Source of the DNA: Tahibacter aquaticus
GTDB lineage: Bacteria > Pseudomonadota > Gammaproteobacteria > Xanthomonadales > Rhodanobacteraceae
Direction: 5' to 3'
Length of the DNA stretch: 64,000 bases
Assembly: GCF_004363655.1 (NCBI RefSeq)
Contig: NZ_SNZH01000011.1
Coordinates: 173,745 to 237,744, forward strand
The translations under genes and the position numbers were made by a program. Position 1 is the first letter of the stretch, and each line of letters begins with the position of its first letter. This document shows positions 54,127 to 62,337 of the stretch, in pieces. Under the pieces are notes generated by a model. It ran no database searches, was not told the origin of the DNA, and was given only the letters and a program-made list of their open reading frames with translations.

Positions 54127-55440
54127 TCAGCCCTTGGCGGGCCCGGTCTTCGGCACCGCGCGCAAGGCCATCGCCTTGAGCACATGCACCGCTTCGGTCA
54201 GCGCGTAATCGTCCAGCGACGCGGCCTCGGTATTGGCCGCCGCGGCTTCGGGCTGCTCGTTCTCGCCCTTGAGGTGATTGGGCAGGTCGCGCTCGCTGGT
54301 GATCAGGCTGGGCGGTGCATCGCGCACGGCCAGTTTCAGGTCGCGCAGTTCGATGTCCGGCACGATGCCGGTGGCCTGTATCGATACGCCGCTGGGCGTG
54401 TAATAGCGTGCCGTGGTCAGCTTGACCGCGTGGCCGTCGTCCAGCGGCAGCACGGTCTGCACCGAGCCCTTGCCGAAGGTTTTCTGGCCGAGAATCAGGC
54501 CGCGGTGGTTGTCCTTCAGCGCGCCGGCGACGATCTCCGCCGCCGAGGCCGTACCTTTGTCCACAAGGATAACCAGCGGTGCGGCGCCGGTCAGGTCGCC
54601 CGGTGTGGCGCTGAAACTCAGGTCGGTGTCGTTGAGGCGGCCGCGCGTGGTGACGATGGTGCCGGCATCGAGAAAAACGTCGCTGACTTCGACCGCCGCG
54701 GTAAGCAGGCCGCCGGGATTGCTGCGCAGGTCCAGCACCACGCCGCGCACCGCCTGCTCCTTGCCCTTGAGCTTGGCCAGCTTGCGCTTGAGCTCGCCGC
54801 CGGTGTCTTCCTGGAACTGGGCCACGCGCAGGTAGGCATAGCCGGGTTCCAGCCAGCGCGCACGCACGCTGGCCACTTTGATCTTCTCACGCTTCAGGGT
54901 GATGTCGACGGGCACTGATTCGCCGTCGTGCAGCACGGTCAGCACCACGCTGCTGCCAGGGTTGCCGCGCAGCAGCTCGACCGAGGCGTTGACGTTTTCC
55001 GACGAGATCGATTTGCCGTCGATGCGCGTGATGATGTCGCCGGGCTTGATGCCGCCGCGCTCGGCCGGGGTGTCGTCGATAGGCGCGATCACGCGCAGCA
55101 CGCCGTCGACGGTCAGCACTTCCAGACCCAGGCCGTCATAGGCGCCGCTGGTGTCTTCGGTCAGGTCGGTGAGCTGGCGTGGGTCGAGGTATTCGCTGTG
55201 CGGGTCCAGGCCAGACAGCAGGCCCTTGATGGCGGCCTCCATCAGGCGCTTGTCGCCGACGTCTTCCACATAGGCCTGCTTGACCAGGTTGTAGACGGCG
55301 GTAAAGGTGCGCACGTCCTCGATGCTGACGCCGGCCTTGGCCGCAGCGGCCTCGGGCGTGTCGGCTGCGGGCGGTGCGTCGGCCTGGGCGGCAAAGGCAA
55401 GGGAAGAAAGCGCAAGGAACAGCAGCGAACGGCACGGCAT
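54127..55440 (-). CDS. S41 family C-terminal processing peptidase (CtpA/Prc type)
   Basis: The 437-residue protein has a signal peptide (LLFLALSSLAFAAQADA), an N-terminal helical segment (LVKQAYVEDVGDKRLMEAAI), a PDZ domain (GLGLEVLTVDGVLRVIAPID and GIKPGDIITRIDGKSI), and the S41 core with VVLDLRSNPGGLL. The catalytic Ser is in VDKGTASAAEIVAGALKD and Lys in LGQKTFGKGSVQT. It cleaves periplasmic proteins from the C-terminus. The start at 55440 fits the signal peptide. It lies about 100 bases below the EnvC-like gene, as is common in proteobacteria. Confidence 0.93.
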   Translation of the reverse strand: MPCRSLLFLALSSLAFAAQADAPPAADTPEAAAAKAGVSIEDVRTFTAVYNLVKQAYVEDVGDKRLMEAAIKGLLSGLDPHSEYLDPRQLTDLTEDTSGAYDGLGLEVLTVDGVLRVIAPIDDTPAERGGIKPGDIITRIDGKSISSENVNASVELLRGNPGSSVVLTVLHDGESVPVDITLKREKIKVASVRARWLEPGYAYLRVAQFQEDTGGELKRKLAKLKGKEQAVRGVVLDLRSNPGGLLTAAVEVSDVFLDAGTIVTTRGRLNDTDLSFSATPGDLTGAAPLVILVDKGTASAAEIVAGALKDNHRGLILGQKTFGKGSVQTVLPLDDGHAVKLTTARYYTPSGVSIQATGIVPDIELRDLKLAVRDAPPSLITSERDLPNHLKGENEQPEAAAANTEAASLDDYALTEAVHVLKAMALRAVPKTGPAKG

Positions 55441-55536
55441 CGAGACGACTCCAGCAGACTCGCGGCGATTATGCCGCAGCAAACCCCGGCATTCCGACCG
55501 GCAGCCGGCATAAAAGTGCCGCCGGCAACGGCACTA

Positions 55537-56793
55537 TCAAGGGCCGGGCTTGAGCCAGCTGCGCGGGTCCAGCGGCTTGCCGCGGGCGCGCAGCTCGAAA
55601 TACAGGCCGGCGCTCTTGCGCCCGCCACTGGTGCCGGCGGTCGCGATTGGTTCGCCCGCGTCGACCCAGTCTCCAACATCCTTGAGCAAGGTTTCGTTAT
55701 AGCCGTAAAGACTCATGTAGCCGTCGCCGTGATCGAGGATCAGGATCAGGCCATAGCCCTTGAGCCAGTCCGCATAGGCGACGCGGCCATGCGACACCGC
55801 GCGCACTTCGGTGCCGCTGTCGGCCGCCACGACGATGCCGGAGATCGCCCGGCCCGAGTCATCGCTGGAACCGAAGCCGACCGCGACCTTGCCCGGCAGC
55901 GGCCAGGGCAGGCGGCCGCGGCGTTCCGCGAACGGTTCGGCCGCCTTGAGCTGCTTGGGAATATCGGCAAACACGTCGCGCAGCCGTTCGAGCAGGCGGA
56001 GCAGGGCCGACTCGTCCTTGCCCAGGGCGTCCAGGCGGGCAGCCTGGTCTTTCAGGCTGAGCTCCAGGGTGTCGAGCATGGCCTCGCGCTCGAGCTTCTC
56101 TGCCTGTAGCCGCGTGCTTTCGCTGTTGCGCTCGCCGCGCGTGGCCTCGATCTCGACGACTTGCGCCTCGATCGCCTGCTGCACCTTGGCCAGGTCGACC
56201 AGGTCGGCCAGCAATTCCTCGATGCGGCCCATGCGCGCGCGCTGGAAATAGCGATGATAGGCAAGCACGCGCGACGTCGTCGCCACTTCGTTCTGCTGCA
56301 GGATCAGCTTGATTTCCTCGTGCCGGCCCAGGGCGTAGGCCGAACGCAGCAGCGCTGCCAGGGCATCGCGCTGGGATTTGAGTTTTTCCTCGAGTTCCTT
56401 TTTGCGCAATTGCAGCGCATCCAGCGACTGCTGCTGCTCGGCCAGTTTTTCCTGCAGCGTGCGCAACTCGCGCGCGACCGCGGCAATGCGCGTCTCGCGC
56501 TCGCGCAGCTCTACCGCGACACCGCCTTTCTGTGCTTCGGTCGCCTTGCGCTGATCGGCCAGCTGCTTGATTTGCGTGCGCAAGGTGTCGAGCTTCTGCT
56601 GCGCCTCGCGTTCCTCATTGCTGGCCGGCTTGGCCGGCGCAGCGCTTGCGGCCGCCTCGGCGGCTTCCTGGGCGACGGCAGCGGAGTGCCACAACGCGCC
56701 GGCCACGTAGGGTGCGATGAGCGCAGCGAATTGCACCGCAAGGCATCCCACCACGCGAAGAACCGCCGCCACGACCGATACCGCGCGCAGCAC
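55537..56793 (-). CDS. EnvC-like murein hydrolase activator (M23/LytM domain)
   Basis: The protein has a signal region, a long coiled coil (about residues 40-260 with EEREAQQKLDTLRTQIKQL and ELRTLQEKLAEQQQSLDAL), and a C-terminal LytM domain (GKVAVGFGSSDDSGRAISG, GYGLILILDHGDGYMSLYG). Typical M23 zinc residues are partly replaced (no H-x-x-x-D early), as in EnvC, which activates amidases instead of cutting itself. The start is uncertain: the frame is open to a TTG at 56880 through a REP-type repeat, and GTG codons at 56793, 56754 and 56736 are possible. The GTG at 56793 gives the best basic N-terminus before the hydrophobic part, which is partly encoded by the repeat. Confidence 0.82.
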   Translation of the reverse strand: MLRAVSVVAAVLRVVGCLAVQFAALIAPYVAGALWHSAAVAQEAAEAAASAAPAKPASNEEREAQQKLDTLRTQIKQLADQRKATEAQKGGVAVELRERETRIAAVARELRTLQEKLAEQQQSLDALQLRKKELEEKLKSQRDALAALLRSAYALGRHEEIKLILQQNEVATTSRVLAYHRYFQRARMGRIEELLADLVDLAKVQQAIEAQVVEIEATRGERNSESTRLQAEKLEREAMLDTLELSLKDQAARLDALGKDESALLRLLERLRDVFADIPKQLKAAEPFAERRGRLPWPLPGKVAVGFGSSDDSGRAISGIVVAADSGTEVRAVSHGRVAYADWLKGYGLILILDHGDGYMSLYGYNETLLKDVGDWVDAGEPIATAGTSGGRKSAGLYFELRARGKPLDPRSWLKPGP

Positions 56794-56854
56794 AGCGGGC
56801 GCGGCCAGACCCTGCTCCGCGCGGCGCAATTCGCTGTGCTCATCGCACCCTGCG
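56706..56854. repeat. Pair of inverted REP-like units inside the envC-like N-terminus (repeat family copy B)
   Basis: The 32-base unit at 56706-56737 is the exact reverse complement of 15525-15556. A near copy in the opposite orientation lies at 56823-56854, 85 bases away. The units face the other way from copy A. The first unit is translated as part of the EnvC-like hydrophobic segment (VQFAALIAPY). Confidence 0.8.
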
Positions 56855-56876
56855 CAAGGCATGGCCGCTTGACGGA

Positions 56877-58409
56877 TCAAGCGTCGAAAGTCAGCAGCGA
56901 ACGCCCCGTCATTTCCGCCGGCATCGGCAGGCCCATCAGCGCCAGCACGGTCGGCGCCAGGTCACGCAATGCGCCGTGTTCGATGCGCGGCCGGCCGGGG
57001 CCGACATAGACCAGCGGTACAGGCCCGACCGTGTGCTGGGTATGTGGCTGGCCGTTCTCGTCCAGCATCTGCTCGAGGTTGCCGTGGTCGGCGCTGATCA
57101 GCAGCGCGCCACCTGCGGCGCGGATCGCCGCTTCGATGCGGCCCAGGGCTTCATCAACCGCCTCGACCGCCGCGATGGCCGCGCCGAGCAGGCCGGTATG
57201 CCCGACCATGTCCGGATTGGCAATATTGCAGGCGATGAAATCGAACTCGCCCGAGGCGATGGCCGCGACCAGCCTGTCGGTGAGTTCCGGACAGCTCATC
57301 TGCGGCTGCAGATCGTAGGTGGCGACCCGGGGGCTGGGTACCAGGATGCGCTGTTCGCCCGCATACGGCAGCTCGCGCCCGCCCGAGAAGAAGAAAGTTA
57401 CATGTGCATATTTCTCGGTTTCCGCAATACGCAGCTGGGTCTTGCCCAGCGACGCCAGGTATTCGCCCAGGGTATTGGCCATCGACTGCGGCTGGTAGGC
57501 AACGGCGGTGACAGCGAGGCTGGCGCTGTACTCGGTCAGGGTGACGAAAGCCGACAGGGCAAGGGCACGGCCGCGCGGGAAGCCGTCGAAGGCGGCTTCG
57601 GTGAATACCTGTACCAGCTGGCGGGCACGGTCGGCGCGGAAATTCATGAATACCACCGCATCGCCGTCGACCATGCGCGCGCCGGCACCGATCACGGTCG
57701 GCTTGACGAACTCGTCGTTCTCGCCGCGCGCGTAGGCCGCCGCGAGTGCGCCGACGCCGCTGGCCGCGTGAAACTCGGCACGCGCGTCGACCATGGCGTC
57801 GTAGGCCAGCTGTACCCGTTCCCAGCGCTTGTCGCGGTCCATCGCGTAGTAGCGGCCGCCGACCGTGGCGACGAAGGCGCCGCTGGTCGCGGCGCAGACT
57901 GCTTCGAGTTCGCGCAGGCTCGGTTCGGCACTCTTCGGCGGCATGTCGCGACCGTCGAGGAAGGCATGTACGGCGATGCGCGGCACGCCCTGCTGCGCGG
58001 CCAGGCGGATCATGGCGAAGATATGGCTTTCGTGACTGTGCACGCCGCCCGGCGAAAGCAGGCCGAACAGGTGCAAGGTACCGCTGCCACCGCGGGCGGC
58101 GTCGCAGGCCCGCAGCAATGCTGCATTGTTGAAGAATTCACCCGTGGAAACATCCTGGTCGATGCGGGTGAGATCCTGGTAGACGATGCGGCCCGAGCCG
58201 ATGTTCATGTGGCCGACCTCGGAATTGCCCATCTGTCCGTCGGGCAGGCCTACGTGCAGCCCGTGGGTGTCGACCAGGTCGTGCGGACAGGTCGCCAGCA
58301 GGCGGCGCCAGTTGGGGCAGCGCGCCAGCGCAATGGCGTTGTTGTCGGTTTCCACGCGATGGCCCCAGCCATCGAGGATCAGCAGCAATACAGGCTTGGG
58401 TGCGGTCAC
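56877..58409 (-). CDS. gpmI: 2,3-bisphosphoglycerate-independent phosphoglycerate mutase
   Basis: The 510-residue protein has the iPGM pattern: LLLILDGWGHRVETDNNAI at the start, the phosphoserine segment LPDGQMGNSEVGHMNIGSGR, NFRADRARQLVQVF, the metal-binding TEYSASL region, ISADHGNLEQMLDENGQ and the end GALRDLAPTVLALMGLPMP. It interconverts 3- and 2-phosphoglycerate in glycolysis with Mn or Co. The GTG at 58409 gives the usual N-terminus (VTAPKPVLLLILDGWG); no good ribosome binding site is seen. The stop overlaps or abuts the longest EnvC-like frame. Confidence 0.93.
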   Translation of the reverse strand: MTAPKPVLLLILDGWGHRVETDNNAIALARCPNWRRLLATCPHDLVDTHGLHVGLPDGQMGNSEVGHMNIGSGRIVYQDLTRIDQDVSTGEFFNNAALLRACDAARGGSGTLHLFGLLSPGGVHSHESHIFAMIRLAAQQGVPRIAVHAFLDGRDMPPKSAEPSLRELEAVCAATSGAFVATVGGRYYAMDRDKRWERVQLAYDAMVDARAEFHAASGVGALAAAYARGENDEFVKPTVIGAGARMVDGDAVVFMNFRADRARQLVQVFTEAAFDGFPRGRALALSAFVTLTEYSASLAVTAVAYQPQSMANTLGEYLASLGKTQLRIAETEKYAHVTFFFSGGRELPYAGEQRILVPSPRVATYDLQPQMSCPELTDRLVAAIASGEFDFIACNIANPDMVGHTGLLGAAIAAVEAVDEALGRIEAAIRAAGGALLISADHGNLEQMLDENGQPHTQHTVGPVPLVYVGPGRPRIEHGALRDLAPTVLALMGLPMPAEMTGRSLLTFDA

Positions 58410-58604
58410 GGCAGAGTCGGCGAGCGTGGCGGAACACGCATGGTAGCCCAATCGCCGCCGCGCCCGCCTGGGCCGCACATGACTGATGGCAGGGGGGCGG
58501 CACCAGCCTGCAACCCTGGCGCAAAACGCTGCATCCAAGCCCCTGTCAGCGCGGATCGTCCGCGCAGCCCGCGCGGCACCGGCCAACCTCAACAGGAGTT
58601 CATC

Positions 58605-59261
58605 ATGACCATGCGCACGCTCGCCTTCGCCCTCTGCATCGCGCTGTCCGCTGGCGCTCACGCCGGCAGCAGCGGCGAGGACATCGACAAGGTCAACGGT
58701 TCGATCCGTATCACCGAAGGCCAGGCCGCCGGCGATCTGGAAACCGTCAACGGTTCCATCCATGTCGGCGACCACGCCCGCCTCGACGATGCGGAAACCG
58801 TCAACGGCGAAATCAATATCGGCAGCGACGTGGAAGCGTCGAGCCTGAGCACCGTCAACGGCGGCATCGACATCGGCCAGCGCAGCCGTATCCGCGGCGA
58901 AGTGGAATCGGTCAACGGCGGCATCACGCTGGAAGCCGGCGCCGATGTCGGCGGCAAGGTATCCAACGTCAACGGCCGTATCCAGACCGAGGCCGCACGC
59001 ATCGGCGGCAGCATCGAAACCGTTGCCGGCGACATCGAGATCGGTCGCGACTCACGTGTCGACGGCGGCATCCTGGTGGAAAAGCCCAGCGGCTGGAACT
59101 GGGGCAAGAGCAAGAATCCGCGTGTCGTCATCGGCCCGAACGCGGTGGTGCGCGGTCCGCTGGTGTTCCGCCGCGACGTCGACCTGTTCGTCAGCGACAG
59201 CGCCAAGACCGGCGCCATCGAAGGCGCCACGGCCAAGCGTTTCAGCGGCGCCACGCCATAA
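58605..59261 (+). CDS. Secreted beta-helix repeat protein (VNG repeats)
   Basis: The 218-residue protein has a signal peptide (MRTLAFALCIALSAGAHAG) and eight or so repeats of the form TVNGSIHVG, TVNGEINIG, TVNGGIDIG, SVNGGITLE, NVNGRIQTE, about 20 residues each. This predicts a small right-handed beta-helix like polymer-forming adhesin-type domains. AGGAG precedes the ATG at 58605. Likely periplasmic or envelope associated; function unknown. Confidence 0.8.
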   Translation: MTMRTLAFALCIALSAGAHAGSSGEDIDKVNGSIRITEGQAAGDLETVNGSIHVGDHARLDDAETVNGEINIGSDVEASSLSTVNGGIDIGQRSRIRGEVESVNGGITLEAGADVGGKVSNVNGRIQTEAARIGGSIETVAGDIEIGRDSRVDGGILVEKPSGWNWGKSKNPRVVIGPNAVVRGPLVFRRDVDLFVSDSAKTGAIEGATAKRFSGATP

Positions 59262-59512
59262 TCGTTCGCGCGCCGGCGCGGCCCGGTCGGCATTTGCGTG
59301 GGTTTCCGCCGCCAGCCCGTATCGAGCGGGCGGCGGGTTTCCTGCGCAGTAGCCGATAGCAGGCACGCGGCGGGAAACCGGCAGCTACGCCCGGCAGAGC
59401 CGGCCCTGGCGCCGGTTCGGCCATTTCCGTGAGCGTGCACATGACTTCTGGCCTGGCTGGGGCCGCCGCGGGCTGACTACACTCGGGATTCTGTGTAGTT
59501 CCCGGAGGCTCC

Positions 59513-61249
59513 ATGCGCCATACCTTGATTGTCGCCAGCCTGGCCCTGAGCCTGGCTGCCTGTTCCGATACCCCGCCACCGCCGCCGGCTGCCGCCGCGC
59601 CGGCTGCCACTCCGGCCCCGGCCGCGGCGCCCGCCGCACCGGTCATCAACGACAGCAGCGGCATCAGCGCTGCCGGCTTCGGCGCACGCCTGAAGAAACT
59701 CGCCTCGGACGAGTTCGAAGGCCGCGAACCCGGCACCCTGGGCGAGCGCCTGACCACGGCCTATATCAAGGACGAGTTCGAGCGCATCGGCCTCAAGCCC
59801 GGCAACAACGGCTCATGGTTCCAGTCCGTGCCGATGGTGGAAATCAACCTGCAGAACACCGACGTGAGCCTGGACGTGGCCGTCGGCGGCAGCAGCGAGA
59901 AGTTCGCCTACAAGACCGACATGGTCGTGGGCAATCTGTCGGCCAAGCCCGAGGTCGCGCTGAAAGATTCCGAACTCGTCTTCGTCGGCTACGGCGTGAA
60001 CGCGCCAGAGCAGCAGTGGAACGACTACGCCGGCCTGGACGTGAAGGGCAAGACCGTCGTCGTACTGATCAACGACCCAGGCTTCGGCAGCGGCGATGCG
60101 GAACTGTTCAAGGGCCGCGCGATGACCTACTACGGCCGCTGGACCTACAAGTTCGAGGAGGCCGCCCGCCAGGGCGCCGCCGGCGCACTGATCGTGCACG
60201 AGACCGAAGGTGCCGGTTACGGCTGGGACGTGATCGAGAACAGCTGGAGCGGACCGCAGTTCGACCTGCCCAAGAGCGAAGACCCGGCACCGCGCCTGGA
60301 CCTGGCAGGCTGGATCACCAAGGCTTCGGCCGAGCGCCTGTTCGGCAAGGCCGGCCTGGATTTCGCCGCACTGCGCAAGAGCGCCGACGTGCGCGGCTTC
60401 AAGCCGCAGGCGCTGCCGGCCAAGCTGTCGGCCACGCTCAAGAGTGCGATCAAGAGCGGCGCTTCAGACAATGTCGTCGGCATGATCGCCGGCAGCGGCC
60501 ATCCTGACGAAGCCATCGTCTACAGCGCGCACTGGGACCACCTGGGCAAAGACACCACGCGCAGCGGCGACCAGATCTTCAACGGCGCAGTCGACAACGC
60601 CACCGGCGTGGCCGGCCTGATCGAAATCGCCGAAGCGTTCGCCAAGCAGAATCCGCCGCCACAGCGCAGCGTGATCTTCACCGCGGTGACGCTGGAAGAA
60701 TCCGGCCTGCTCGGCTCGCGCTACTACGCCACGCATCCGCCGATCGCAATGAACAAGACCGTGGCCAACATCAACATGGATGCCCTGTACCTGACGCCGA
60801 TGGCACGCAACATCAGCGTCGTCGGCTTCGGCCAGTCGGACATGGACGCCTACATCAAGGAAGCCGCTACCGCCCAGGGCCGCGTGATCACGCCGGGCGA
60901 ATCGCCGGAGAAGGGCTTCTTCTTCCGCTCCGATCATTTCAACTTCGCCCGCAAGGGCGTGCCGGCGCTATACGCCAAGGGCGGCGCCGACCTGTTCGTC
61001 GGTGGCGAAGCCGCAGGCAAGGCCGCGTTCGACGACTACGGCAAGAACCGCTACCACCAGGTCGCCGACGAATACCGCGACGACCTGCCGCTGGACGGCG
61101 CCGTCGCCGACCTGCAGGCGCTGTATGCGGTAGGCAAGAAACTCGCCGCCGAATCGACCTGGCCGCAATGGGCGGCCGACAGCGAGTTCAAGGCAATCCG
61201 CGATACGTCGCTCGCACCGGAAGCCGGCAAGGCCAGCTCGGCCAAGTAA
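59513..61249 (+). CDS. M28 family zinc aminopeptidase lipoprotein
   Basis: The 578-residue protein has a lipobox signal (LIVASLALSLAAC, acylation at Cys17) and a Pro/Ala-rich linker. A PA-type insert (about 140-280) follows, then an M28 catalytic domain with zinc ligands in SAHWDHLG, the Asp in GAVDNATGVAG, the Glu pair in TLEESGLLGSRYY, the Asp in INMDALYL and the His in NRYHQVADE. It would release N-terminal amino acids from peptides in the periplasm or on the outer membrane. CGGAGG precedes the ATG. Confidence 0.92.
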   Translation: MRHTLIVASLALSLAACSDTPPPPPAAAAPAATPAPAAAPAAPVINDSSGISAAGFGARLKKLASDEFEGREPGTLGERLTTAYIKDEFERIGLKPGNNGSWFQSVPMVEINLQNTDVSLDVAVGGSSEKFAYKTDMVVGNLSAKPEVALKDSELVFVGYGVNAPEQQWNDYAGLDVKGKTVVVLINDPGFGSGDAELFKGRAMTYYGRWTYKFEEAARQGAAGALIVHETEGAGYGWDVIENSWSGPQFDLPKSEDPAPRLDLAGWITKASAERLFGKAGLDFAALRKSADVRGFKPQALPAKLSATLKSAIKSGASDNVVGMIAGSGHPDEAIVYSAHWDHLGKDTTRSGDQIFNGAVDNATGVAGLIEIAEAFAKQNPPPQRSVIFTAVTLEESGLLGSRYYATHPPIAMNKTVANINMDALYLTPMARNISVVGFGQSDMDAYIKEAATAQGRVITPGESPEKGFFFRSDHFNFARKGVPALYAKGGADLFVGGEAAGKAAFDDYGKNRYHQVADEYRDDLPLDGAVADLQALYAVGKKLAAESTWPQWAADSEFKAIRDTSLAPEAGKASSAK

Positions 61250-61260
61250 CACCTGCCATG

Positions 61261-61287
61261 CTGCCTCCGGGCGAATCCCGGAGGCAG
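61261..61287 (+). terminator. Terminator hairpin after the M28 aminopeptidase
   Basis: CTGCCTCCGGG (61261-61271) pairs perfectly with CCCGGAGGCAG (61277-61287) around CGAAT, 12 bases below the stop. No T-run follows. Confidence 0.6.
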
Positions 61288-61373
61288 CTGCGCGGCCGCG
61301 CTTCAACCATACGCCTTGCGCCGCCGCAGCGACGGCGACAAGATTCGCCGCCTCGCCCGTCTGCCGCGCCGCC

Positions 61374-62120
61374 ATGCCCATCCTCATCGTTGCCTCGGTA
61401 CTGCTGCAGTTCTTCTGCCTGGTGCACCTGGTGCGCACGGGCCGGCCGTATTACTGGATCTGGCTGATCCTGATCGGCTCCTTCCTGGGTTCGGCGGTCT
61501 ACATCATCACCCAGGTCATTCCCGAGCTGCGCAACGATCCGGCCAGCCGCAAGCTGGTGCGCAACGTGCAGGACCGCATCGACCCGGAACGCCAGCGCCG
61601 GCGCATCGCACAGCAGCTGGACGTGGCCGACACGGTCGACAACCGGCGCAAGCTGGCCGAGGAATGCATGCGCCTGGGCGACTATGCCAATGCGGCCGAG
61701 CTGTACCAGTCGGTGCTCAAGGGCATCTACGCCAGCGACGCGGCCTTCCTGCTCGGCCTGGCCCAGGCCCAGGCCGGCCAGCACCAGTACGCCGCCGCGC
61801 GCGATACGCTGGATACGCTGATCAAGGCCAATCCGGATTTCCGCTCCGACGACGGCCACTTCCTCTACGCCCGCTGCCTGGAAGAACTGGGCGAGCACGC
61901 CCGCGCGCTGGAGGAATACCAGGTCCTGTCCACCAGCTATCCCGGCGAGGAAGCGCGCCTGCGCTATGGACTGCTGCTCAAGCAGGCAGGCCGGACGGAC
62001 GAGGCACGCCAGGTGTTCGAAGACATGCTCAAGCGCGCTCGCGTGGCACCGAAGTACTACCGGCGCAAGGAAAAGGAATTCCTCGACGCGGCGCAGAAAG
62101 AGCTTGCCATCGGCAGCTGA
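61374..62120 (+). CDS. Membrane-anchored TPR protein
   Basis: The 248-residue protein has two N-terminal hydrophobic segments (MPILIVASVLLQFFCLVHLV and YYWIWLILIGSFLGSAVYI), similar to the PLDc_N-type membrane hairpin. TPR repeats follow (ECMRLGDYANAAELYQSVLK, LAQAQAGQHQYAAARDTLD, LEELGEHARALEEYQVL, LLKQAGRTDEARQVFEDML). The TPR part is probably cytoplasmic and binds partner proteins. It stands alone between terminators. Confidence 0.8.
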   Translation: MPILIVASVLLQFFCLVHLVRTGRPYYWIWLILIGSFLGSAVYIITQVIPELRNDPASRKLVRNVQDRIDPERQRRRIAQQLDVADTVDNRRKLAEECMRLGDYANAAELYQSVLKGIYASDAAFLLGLAQAQAGQHQYAAARDTLDTLIKANPDFRSDDGHFLYARCLEELGEHARALEEYQVLSTSYPGEEARLRYGLLLKQAGRTDEARQVFEDMLKRARVAPKYYRRKEKEFLDAAQKELAIGS

Positions 62121-62337
62121 GCGTTTCGCCGCCGCGACAAAACCCGGCACCGGCAAGACCGCTGTGCGCGCAGCACGGCAAACACGGCGCGAACGCGCCG
62201 GTTCTGCGGGGCAATAGCCTTGGGTCTACGCCTGCGGACGGCGCAGAACCGCACCCGCGAACTAGCCCTTTTGGCCCAGGGCAGTAGCCCGTCCGCTTTC
62301 TACAATCGGGTGCGCCCACTACCGAGCCGAGCACCCG

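Noticed and set aside
58409-58775. Longer N-terminus for gpmI
   Set aside because: The extra 122 residues lack similarity to the family and would run through the promoter of the divergent beta-helix gene.
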